The position numbers were made by a program, and so were the translations under genes. This document shows positions 44,354-51,153 of a stretch of 64,000 bases of DNA, piece after piece (within the stretch, counting starts at the first letter, position 1; every line of letters begins with the position of its first letter). Below the pieces are notes generated by a model. The model ran no database searches. It was not told the DNA's origin and worked only from the letters and a program-made list of their open reading frames with translations. Source of the stretch: Sulfopaludibacter sp963815475 (GTDB lineage: Bacteria > Acidobacteriota > Terriglobia > Bryobacterales > Bryobacteraceae); the NCBI GenBank assembly GCA_963815475.1, contig CAWFHD010000003.1, forward strand, positions 3,844,001-3,908,000, written 5' to 3'.

Positions 44354-44857
44354 TTATTTCTTCCCACGACGTTCGTACGCAGCGGCTACTTCCTTCGTGA
44401 TGTCGGTGGCGTTGGGTGCGTAGAGGCGCGGGACTTCGGAGGTGCTGATGTCGAAGACCACGGTGAAGCCGTGATCCTTGGCATACTGCGCGATCGTCGA
44501 AACCATCTTTGGGCCCAGATCCTTTAACACCTGGTCCTGCGCTTCTTTCAGGTCGGCGTCCGCCTTTTCTGTGTTCTGATCGAGCGCCGATGCTTTCTCC
44601 TCCATCAGTTGGCTGAGCTTACCCCGTTCCTCCTCCGAAAGGCCCTCGGCCTTGAGCTGGTTGGAGATGCCCGCGATCTCTTTCTGCGCCACATCCAGCG
44701 CGGCCTTGCGCGGCGCGAACTGGGCATCCAGTTTCTTCTCGGCGTTCTTACCGTCCGTTGTGGAAACCAGCGCTTCCGAGATGTTTACCAGAGCGACTTT
44801 GGGCGGTTGGGCGCAAAGAGCGCACACTGTGAAGAAAAAGCAGATGAGGACTTTCAA
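44354..44857 (-). CDS. OmpH/Skp-family periplasmic chaperone
   Basis: This is a 167-aa exported protein. The TTG start at 44857 lies eight bases after GGGAG and begins a signal peptide (LKVLICFFFTVCALCAQ). The mature protein begins KVALVNISEALVSTTDGKN and continues as a long coiled coil, then ends KDHGFTVVFDISTSEVPRLYA, the layout of Skp/OmpH chaperones that carry outer-membrane proteins. The longer upstream frame is not needed. It is followed, tail to tail, by a dispersed repeat. Confidence 0.85.
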   Translation of the reverse strand: MKVLICFFFTVCALCAQPPKVALVNISEALVSTTDGKNAEKKLDAQFAPRKAALDVAQKEIAGISNQLKAEGLSEEERGKLSQLMEEKASALDQNTEKADADLKEAQDQVLKDLGPKMVSTIAQYAKDHGFTVVFDISTSEVPRLYAPNATDITKEVAAAYERRGKK

Positions 44858-44923
44858 GATATGCTCCCTTGACCGGGATCTTAGCATAAAGGGCGAAGCG
44901 CGCCCGGCGATATAATCGGATGC

Positions 44924-45844
44924 ATGAATCTGCATAGCCGCCGCGAGTTGCTGGCCGTATCAGGTCTGGCGCTCCTCACCCGCCGTTTGCGGGCGTTGCC
45001 GCTGGCCGACATCAAGCTCGGCATCACTACCGACGAGATCGCCGACGACATGACCGTCGCCGCCAAGTTCCTCTCCGAGCACCATCTGCACTGGGCCGAG
45101 GTGCGCAACATCTGGGGCAAGTACAACACCGACCAGCCCATGGAGAAGGTGAAGGAAGCGCGAGCGATCCTCGACGAGCACGGCGTCAAGGTGTCGATTG
45201 AAGGCACAGGCTTCTTCAAGGTGCCTCTGCCGCCCGAGACATCGGACGGACAGAAGCGACTCGACAAGCAATGGGAACTACTCGACGGGTCATTCGAACG
45301 CGCCAAAGCATTCGGCACGAACAAGCTGCGTATCTTCACGTTCATGCTGGGCCGCAACGAGACGCCGACCAAAGCGGGCTATGAGCGCATTTACGAACTG
45401 ACCCGCGAGGCCGCTCGCCGCGCCAAGCGCGCTGGCTGTTTGCTGGCGGTGGAGACCATCGGCGGCGGTTGGGTGGGCACCGGCGAGCAGGGTGGGGAAC
45501 TACTCAAGCAGGTGAAAGAGGAAGCTCTCGGCATCACGTGGGATCCCAACAACGCCGCGCAGGGCGGCGAAACGCCCTATCCCGATGGTTATCGCAAGAT
45601 GGATCCGGCGCGCATCTTCCACGTCCATCTTCGCGACTTCAAACACCAGGACGGCAAGGTAGTTTGGGCCGCGGTGGGCGAAGGCGAATTCGATAACGTG
45701 GCGCAGATTCGCGGACTGCTCAAGGATGGCTACAAGGGCACGTTCACACTGGAAACGCACTGGCGCGATCCGCAGGGCCGTGGCGCGATGTACTCCACGG
45801 AGACCTCGCTCGCCGGCTTGATGAAGGTGATCGAGAAGGTCTAA
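44924..45844 (+). CDS. Xylose-isomerase-like TIM-barrel sugar epimerase/isomerase, Tat-exported
   Basis: This is a 306-aa AP-endonuclease-2/xylose-isomerase-like barrel. A Tat-type N-terminus (SRRELLAVSGLALL) is followed by LGITTDEIADD, VSIEGTGFFKV, LAVETIGGGWVGTG, GITWDPNNAAQGG, IFHVHLRDFKHQ and FTLETHW, the metal-binding strands of the fold. The fold suits isomerisation of sugar phosphates or free sugars, and export points to free sugars. It is divergent from the Skp gene (67 bases) and overlaps the convergent TPR gene by 4 bases. Confidence 0.85.
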   Translation: MNLHSRRELLAVSGLALLTRRLRALPLADIKLGITTDEIADDMTVAAKFLSEHHLHWAEVRNIWGKYNTDQPMEKVKEARAILDEHGVKVSIEGTGFFKVPLPPETSDGQKRLDKQWELLDGSFERAKAFGTNKLRIFTFMLGRNETPTKAGYERIYELTREAARRAKRAGCLLAVETIGGGWVGTGEQGGELLKQVKEEALGITWDPNNAAQGGETPYPDGYRKMDPARIFHVHLRDFKHQDGKVVWAAVGEGEFDNVAQIRGLLKDGYKGTFTLETHWRDPQGRGAMYSTETSLAGLMKVIEKV

Positions 45845-47460
45845 CGCTCGTCGCCCGCTTTGGTCGGCGCGGTTGCTGATGCGGTTGCCGGAACTCCCAC
45901 GTGCGCGTCCGCAGGATATTGCTGGAGGGCGATTTTGAAGGCTTTGTCCGCCAGTCCGGGCTGGTGATTTCGCAAGGCCGCGTGGCCCATGGCTTCCGCT
46001 ACCGGACGCGGATAGTAGGGCGGCTCCGTATAGGTGAGCTTCCGCTCGGCTTTTGAGGCACCTTCCATTTGCTTGAGGCCGCGGCCCACCTGGCCTGCCG
46101 CGATGTCGATATGCCCGGCCATCTCCTGCCGCGCGACCTGTAATTCCGCCGGCTCGGCATGATGCGTCTTGTCGCGGAACTGTGTCATCGATTGTTCGAA
46201 GAGTTGCGCTTCCTCGCGAGCGGGGGCCAACTCTCCTTTGTTGGCATGCGCCAGGGCGCGGGCCCAGTGGCGCCACGCATCCTGACGAGCCCGGCCAAAC
46301 GCCGGCAGCATGTTGTCATCGAGCACCGCGTCCCACTTTTCGAACTGCACCAGGGTGCGCATCATGGCGAACCATCCCTGCGCGTGCGCGCTGGTCATCA
46401 GGTCGGCCGAGGCGGCCTGGCGCGGATTCTCCTTGAACGCGATCAGCTCCTTCGCGGCCTCGATAGCGTCATCGAAGCGTCCTTCGAAGGAGTAGGCAGT
46501 AGCCAGGTAGTGAACGTTGTGGCCGTGATGTCCATCGCCGTAGAGCTTGTCCTGGCTCATCCATTTGCGTTCGTCTACCGCCGCGGCGGTAAAGGCTTTG
46601 GCGGCATCTTCCCAGCGGCCCGTCTGCGAATAGATGTGTCCCGGCATGTGCAGGGCGTGCGGAATGTCGGTGACCAGTTGCGCGTACTTCTCGCAGCTTG
46701 GCCACGCATCCTTGGCGAAGGACGAGCCTTCGAAGCCGTGAATAATGTAGTGGTGCAGGCCGGGATGCTCGGGGGCTTTGGGCAGCAAGCTGCGCAGGAT
46801 GGCGACGGCCTCCGTGGAGCCGGGCGCGAGCGGTTTCTTGTCCACCGTGGAGAAGCCGCGCATGATCATCAGAGCGAGATCCAACTGCGCTTCCACTTCA
46901 TCGGGATATTTGGCCAGCAGCGCGCGCATGCCACGCACGAAGGCCTCATCGGGGTCCTTCTCGTTGGGGTCGCGGCGCGCCGCTACGGCGGCGACGTACA
47001 ACTTTTCCAGGTCGGTCGCCTTGCCGGGGGCCGCGCTCAGTTCTACGGATTTGAGAGCGGCGGAACGCGCGCGCGAGGTGGCGGGAGGCACTTGGCGTCC
47101 GCCTTGCACCTGCGCCAGCAGATCGATCTGGAAGCGCGGACGCCAATCTCCGGCAGCTACCATGGCGATGCCCCACTGCGGCATGGGCGCGGCCGGATCG
47201 AGCGCGGCGGCTTGCAGAAACGAGCGCTCGGCTTCACGCGCCCAGAAGGAGTGCATCTGCGCCACGCCTTGGTCGAAGAACTTCTGCGCTTCGGGGTTCG
47301 ACGTCGTCATGGGCAGGTGGACTGTGCCCATGCCGGGCAGCAGCTTTGCCGGTAGAGTGGGCGCCAGCGCGCTGGGAGGCGGCGTGCAATTGTCGGCGGC
47401 CTTGGGAGCCTGGGCGTTGGCGAGAAGTGCGGCAGCGAGTGCGGTGAGTGCGAGTTTCAT
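45841..47460 (-). CDS. Secreted TPR-repeat protein
   Basis: This is a 539-aa exported protein. A signal peptide (MKLALTALAAALLANAQ) precedes helical repeats of TPR type throughout. Examples are AQKFFDQGVAQMHSFWAREAERSFLQAAALD near the start (cited in part), HHYIIHGFEGSS and HALHMPGHIYSQTGRWEDAAKAF in the middle. Several His-rich spots (HYLATAYSFEGRFDDA) stand out. It is last in the operon PL4-deoxyribosyltransferase-SCO-TPR and overlaps SCO by ATGA. Its partner is unknown; the linkage with SCO could hint at a metal-handling role. Confidence 0.82.
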   Translation of the reverse strand: MKLALTALAAALLANAQAPKAADNCTPPPSALAPTLPAKLLPGMGTVHLPMTTSNPEAQKFFDQGVAQMHSFWAREAERSFLQAAALDPAAPMPQWGIAMVAAGDWRPRFQIDLLAQVQGGRQVPPATSRARSAALKSVELSAAPGKATDLEKLYVAAVAARRDPNEKDPDEAFVRGMRALLAKYPDEVEAQLDLALMIMRGFSTVDKKPLAPGSTEAVAILRSLLPKAPEHPGLHHYIIHGFEGSSFAKDAWPSCEKYAQLVTDIPHALHMPGHIYSQTGRWEDAAKAFTAAAVDERKWMSQDKLYGDGHHGHNVHYLATAYSFEGRFDDAIEAAKELIAFKENPRQAASADLMTSAHAQGWFAMMRTLVQFEKWDAVLDDNMLPAFGRARQDAWRHWARALAHANKGELAPAREEAQLFEQSMTQFRDKTHHAEPAELQVARQEMAGHIDIAAGQVGRGLKQMEGASKAERKLTYTEPPYYPRPVAEAMGHAALRNHQPGLADKAFKIALQQYPADAHVGVPATASATAPTKAGDER

Positions 47461-48257
47461 TGCTTCTCCTGGAGTTCGCGCGCGATCAGGTTTTCCACCT
47501 GCTCGATGCGCCATTGGGAGCCATCGACGCGGGCCGCGATGCGGCCATTGCGTCCCACGATGGTAGTGACGGAATTGTGCCCGATGGAGCCTTCATCGTT
47601 CCAGTAGACTTCCCCAAGATGCGCGGCGAGCGGCTCCACATCGCCCGTGAGGAAGTGCCAGTTGGGCCCAGCCGCCCAGCGACGGGAGTATTCGGCCAGG
47701 ACGGCAGTGCTGTCATAATCGGGATCGACGGTGACAGAGAGCAGCAGCAAATTGGGTTCGTTTGCGAAATGGCGCTGCAGCGCAGCGAAGTTAGCGGCCA
47801 GGCGCGGGCACACATCGGGAAGCGGGCAGCGGGTGTAGATGAAATCGATTGCGACCACTTTATCGCGGAGATCGGCGAGTTCTACGGCATGGCCGGCCTG
47901 ATCGGCGAGACGAAATTCGGGGAGCGCGGCCCCGATCGCGAGCATCTCCGGAGGAGTGGGCACCGAGCCATCGGGAGCCCCGGTCTTATGGACGTTGCGT
48001 GCGACGGCGTGATCCTTGGCGACGTCGAGGCGGAATTCGATGCGGGCGCCGGGGTAGAGGCCGCCCAGGTCGGAGGGGTCGGCCACGCGGAACGGCATCA
48101 TCATCGCAGGCATGTAGCTGGCGATGGGCCGGTGGGATACCAGGATAGTCCGCGCGGCGGGGTCGACGGCGACCACGATGCCATCCACAGGGTAGGACTT
48201 GGCAGTGAGAGGGATGGCGGACAGTACACACACACCCAGGCACAGCATTCCCCTCAT
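47457..48257 (-). CDS. SCO-family protein with N-terminal CusF-like copper-binding domain
   Basis: This is a 266-aa exported protein. A signal peptide is followed by a CusF-like OB domain (about 22-95) with the metal-ligand block YMPAMMMPFRV (48-58). A thioredoxin-fold SCO1/SenC domain comes next. Its copper ligands appear as Cys144 and Cys150 in RCPLPDVCP, a CX5C spacing instead of the more usual CX3C, and His227 in GSIGHNSV. SCO proteins deliver copper to cytochrome oxidase. Fusing a periplasmic copper-binding domain to it makes a two-site copper carrier. It is nine bases after the deoxyribosyltransferase-like gene. Confidence 0.88.
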   Translation of the reverse strand: MRGMLCLGVCVLSAIPLTAKSYPVDGIVVAVDPAARTILVSHRPIASYMPAMMMPFRVADPSDLGGLYPGARIEFRLDVAKDHAVARNVHKTGAPDGSVPTPPEMLAIGAALPEFRLADQAGHAVELADLRDKVVAIDFIYTRCPLPDVCPRLAANFAALQRHFANEPNLLLLSVTVDPDYDSTAVLAEYSRRWAAGPNWHFLTGDVEPLAAHLGEVYWNDEGSIGHNSVTTIVGRNGRIAARVDGSQWRIEQVENLIARELQEKQ

Positions 48258-48266
48258 GGGAAGTGA

Positions 48267-48707
48267 TTATAGCAGCGACGGGGATCTTGCCGGCAAAAGG
48301 ACGGGGATTGCCTGCGCCACGTCATCCAGATCTGAATACGGGACCAGCGTGCACCGCGGGTGGGTATTTCCGGTGATCATGAGCGAGATTCGGCTTTCGG
48401 CTTCGCGGCGATAGAAGAGGATTGCCGGCTTCCGGGCTGCGCCGAGGGTGTAGCCTGCCTCAAAGCCCAGACCGAACGACGAGCCGGAGACTTCCGCGAT
48501 GAAGATGTCTGAGGCGGCCAGCCAGCGCATGTCGCGCTCATAGACTTCGCGCGGGCCCAGCGCCCGGTCGGCCTCACGGGCATTGTCGTCCACCAGATGG
48601 CGGGTCAACACTTCGTGTCCCAGTTCTTCCAGCACCTGCACCATGCGGCGGGCCACTTCTATGGTGGAGCGATCGCCTGCCACCGTGAATCCAAAGTAGA
48701 TTTTCAT
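48267..48707 (-). CDS. Nucleoside 2-deoxyribosyltransferase-like protein
   Basis: This is a 146-aa cytosolic alpha/beta protein. It begins MKIYFGFTVAGDRS, then YERDMRWLAASDIFIAEVSG and SSFGLGFEAGYTLGAARKP, as in the nucleoside 2-deoxyribosyltransferase and DNPH1 families. The Glu of GFEAGYTLG is in the catalytic position and Asp of AASDIFIAEVS is conserved. The ATG 48707 overlaps the PL4 stop as ATGA. The activity could be base exchange or 2-deoxynucleotide hydrolysis. Confidence 0.85.
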   Translation of the reverse strand: MKIYFGFTVAGDRSTIEVARRMVQVLEELGHEVLTRHLVDDNAREADRALGPREVYERDMRWLAASDIFIAEVSGSSFGLGFEAGYTLGAARKPAILFYRREAESRISLMITGNTHPRCTLVPYSDLDDVAQAIPVLLPARSPSLL

Positions 48708-50590
48708 TTCGCGTCGTCGAGTTCCAAGCGGAGGTAATCGTAAATGATACCGCTCGTCAACCCGCCGGCGGGAATGGTCAACTTCAAAACGTTGTGGCCT
48801 TCCTTCATCAGAGCGGCATCGAAGGCAACGTCCTTCTCCACCCACGAGCCCATGATGCCATCGCGATTGACGACGGCGTTGTAGGCCAGGCGGTCCGCCG
48901 TGCCGGCCGGTTGGTCGTTCACCGAAACCGCGATGCTGCGCGCGCTCACGCCGGTGAGGGCAAGACGCAGGGTGGCCTTGCCGCGCGGCGTCTGGGCCAG
49001 ATCGAAGGCGATGGTCCAGGTGGTGGCGCGACCGGCTCCGCGGCCTGTGGCGTCGGGCTGTTCGGAGTGAGGCACCTGCTCGAAGAACCAGTCCTTGCGA
49101 TAGTCGCTCTTACCGATGGTGTAGTTCACGTCGCTGGGAAAGAGCTTGGGGTATTCCAGATACCAACCCCAGTGAAAGTAGGCGTCGCCCTTGAAAAACT
49201 CCGCTCCGCTGCGGTTGGGAATACCGATGTCCCAGAGCTGTTTGCCATATCGGACGGGCTTCCACTCCAGCTTGCCCAGGTCCACCTTCTGGCCCTCCGC
49301 TACCGTGATGGAGGCCTTGGCGAATTCACCCAGCACGCCGTCGGCGATGGCGTGCAATTCGTACGTGCCGGGCCGCACTTTGGGGATGGTGAAGCGGCCA
49401 TCTTCGCCGCCGCGCACCCAGAATTCATAGTGCTTGGCATCGTTCTGCCATGTCATGGGGGGAGCGTCAGGGTATGCCAGACCAACCAGCAGATTGGGGA
49501 GTTTTGCGCCTTGCGCCTGCGGATCGCGCAGCAGCAATTGGCCGGTGACGGCGCCGCGCTGGCTTTGCTGCGGATAGTCGACGCCCTTCACCCAGGCGTA
49601 GGGCCACGCCGCGGCTTCCTTGGCGGCTTGCGCCAGCGCATCCTGATACATGGCGTTGGGATCGGCCGCCGAGTTCAGGTAGATGAAGATGGGGCCCACC
49701 ACCTTCGACCACGTCTCGCCCTCGGCGATGGGCAGGATGCTGCCGCCGTAATGGGTGCCGCGCCAGTAGTCGAGGAGAGTGGGGTCGCCGCCCGCGCCGT
49801 TGTCCAGATGGCCGGTGAGTTCGACTTTGGTGGCGCCGCCGCTGAGGTACTCCATCGACGGATTGATGAAGTAAAGGCCGATGTGCTCTTTGGTGCTTGA
49901 CCATCCGAATGCCGGGATCTCGAACTGCAGCGCCGAGTAATCGTACTTGTGTTCGGCCTGGCCGGCGTAGGGGCCGGTGGTGAGGCGGCGCGCTTCTTTC
50001 ATGTTGAGCGGCGTGCCGTTGTCCCAATCCGAGCCGCTCGGCATCAGGCGATTGCGGCGCGGATCGATGGACATCCAGTCGAAGACTTTGCCGTTGAGTT
50101 TAGCGCCGAAGCGGCTTTCGCCGATGGACGTCGCCGCGTAGCTGGGCTGGTGGGCAAAGATCGCGTACGTATAAATGCCGTGATCGGAGCGGCCTACCGT
50201 GTAGCGGATTTCCAGGTCGCAGAACATGCCGCCGCCGGGCTGGCCACCGCCATCCAGGCGCTTGCCATCGGAGATGCCTTTCACGGCGACCTCAGCGCGT
50301 TCGCCGCCATTGGAGGCCGGGTCGATGGTCAGGGTAGCGGCAAGGCGGGGCGCCTTGGCGGGGTTCTGCTCCCAATATCCGGCGTGGGCTCCGGAGGCAT
50401 ATCCCATGGTCTCGATGCCGCGGAATTTCAGCGAGACCAGATTGCCGGTGGTCTTGTTGACCTGAGCGGTGAGCCACGAATTGGAGATGGTGAAGAGGGT
50501 GGAGTCCTGAGTGACGGTGACGGGAGCGTCGGCCGCGGAGAGCGCGGTCACGCAGAAAACAGGCAGGGAGAGGAGTATCCGGGACAGCAT
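48704..50590 (-). CDS. Rhamnogalacturonan lyase-like protein (PL4 family)
   Basis: This is a 628-aa secreted polysaccharide lyase-like protein that would cut the rhamnogalacturonan-I backbone of pectin. A signal peptide (MLSRILLSLPVFCVTALS) precedes a beta-sandwich catalytic domain with SNSWLTAQVNKTTGNLVSL and HKYDYSALQFEIPAFGWS. A fibronectin-like middle part follows (GEDGRFTIPKVRPGTYELHA), then a carbohydrate-binding jelly roll (ATTWTIAFDLAQ and ending YDYLRLELDD). This three-domain order is that of PL4. The ATG is 50590. Confidence 0.85.
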   Translation of the reverse strand: MLSRILLSLPVFCVTALSAADAPVTVTQDSTLFTISNSWLTAQVNKTTGNLVSLKFRGIETMGYASGAHAGYWEQNPAKAPRLAATLTIDPASNGGERAEVAVKGISDGKRLDGGGQPGGGMFCDLEIRYTVGRSDHGIYTYAIFAHQPSYAATSIGESRFGAKLNGKVFDWMSIDPRRNRLMPSGSDWDNGTPLNMKEARRLTTGPYAGQAEHKYDYSALQFEIPAFGWSSTKEHIGLYFINPSMEYLSGGATKVELTGHLDNGAGGDPTLLDYWRGTHYGGSILPIAEGETWSKVVGPIFIYLNSAADPNAMYQDALAQAAKEAAAWPYAWVKGVDYPQQSQRGAVTGQLLLRDPQAQGAKLPNLLVGLAYPDAPPMTWQNDAKHYEFWVRGGEDGRFTIPKVRPGTYELHAIADGVLGEFAKASITVAEGQKVDLGKLEWKPVRYGKQLWDIGIPNRSGAEFFKGDAYFHWGWYLEYPKLFPSDVNYTIGKSDYRKDWFFEQVPHSEQPDATGRGAGRATTWTIAFDLAQTPRGKATLRLALTGVSARSIAVSVNDQPAGTADRLAYNAVVNRDGIMGSWVEKDVAFDAALMKEGHNVLKLTIPAGGLTSGIIYDYLRLELDDAK

Positions 50591-50940
50591 TGATTCAGGG
50601 TAGCTGGGAAGGCGTGGGGGAATCCAGCGGATTTGCCCTGAGATGCGAGCGTTTGGCAAAGCAAAACACGATTGGCCGAATTGCCAACGGTATCAATGAC
50701 GGTAGGAAGTCTATTCGTTTTGTTATTTAAAACCCGGAAGGGCGGGGACGGTGAGGGCCCCACCCCTCATTCTGTCAAAACCAAGCGAGTGTTACTCAAT
50801 TAGACGCGGCGCGGCTGGAATTCGTTGGGGGCCACTGTTAACCTTCGTCCTGACTCAAATTGGCCATATCAGTTAACGTTTGCCTACCTTGTTAACTATC
50901 GGACGTTCCCGCAGAATTTCAACCAAGAGGATCTTTATAA
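50591..50940. promoter_or_regulatory. Gene-free 350 bases with operator-like repeats
   Basis: No gene is supported here. TTGGC (50672-50676) and GCCAA (50683-50687) form an inverted repeat upstream of the PL4 gene. Three copies of GTTAAC lie at 50837-50842, 50872-50877 and 50891-50896. The last two pair as AGTTAAC and GTTAACT and lie upstream of the pilin-like gene. These may bind regulators of the two divergent genes. Confidence 0.4.
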
Positions 50941-51081
50941 ATGACTCAGCTAGTGAGCCAGTTTATTGCCGACGATCGGGGCCGGGACCTGGTCGAGTAT
51001 ACGTTGTTGATGGCTTTCGTTGCGCTTCTATCCGCAGCGCTGTTTTTGAGCAGCGGTGGGGTCATTACGGCAGCGCAGTAA
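50941..51081 (+). CDS. Orphan Flp/TadE-type type IVb pilin-like protein (46 aa)
   Basis: A 46-codon gene with an AAGAGGA ribosome site encodes a Flp-type prepilin. The short leader ends at RGRDLVEY, where processing after Gly would put Glu at +5 and Tyr at +6, as in Flp pilins. A hydrophobic helix (TLLMAFVALLSAALFL) follows. The length is typical of Flp. No tad/flp secretion genes are visible in the window, so it is an orphan copy or one working with a distant locus. Only short-protein searches would find it. Confidence 0.7.
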   Translation: MTQLVSQFIADDRGRDLVEYTLLMAFVALLSAALFLSSGGVITAAQ

Positions 51082-51117
51082 GGCAGGCTTCCGGTCTATC
51101 CGGGACTAGTAGAAAGA

Positions 51118-51149
51118 CACCGACTCCCTAACGATCGCGGTTCGGAAAG
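51118..51149. repeat. 32-base dispersed repeat at convergent gene ends, copy 2
   Basis: It matches the unit at 44319-44350 in 29 of 32 positions. It begins 36 bases after the pilin-like gene stop and ends 4 bases before the stop of the minus-strand ADOP permease. Its orientation to the minus-strand gene is the same as in copy 1. Confidence 0.75.
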
Positions 51150-51153
51150 ACGG

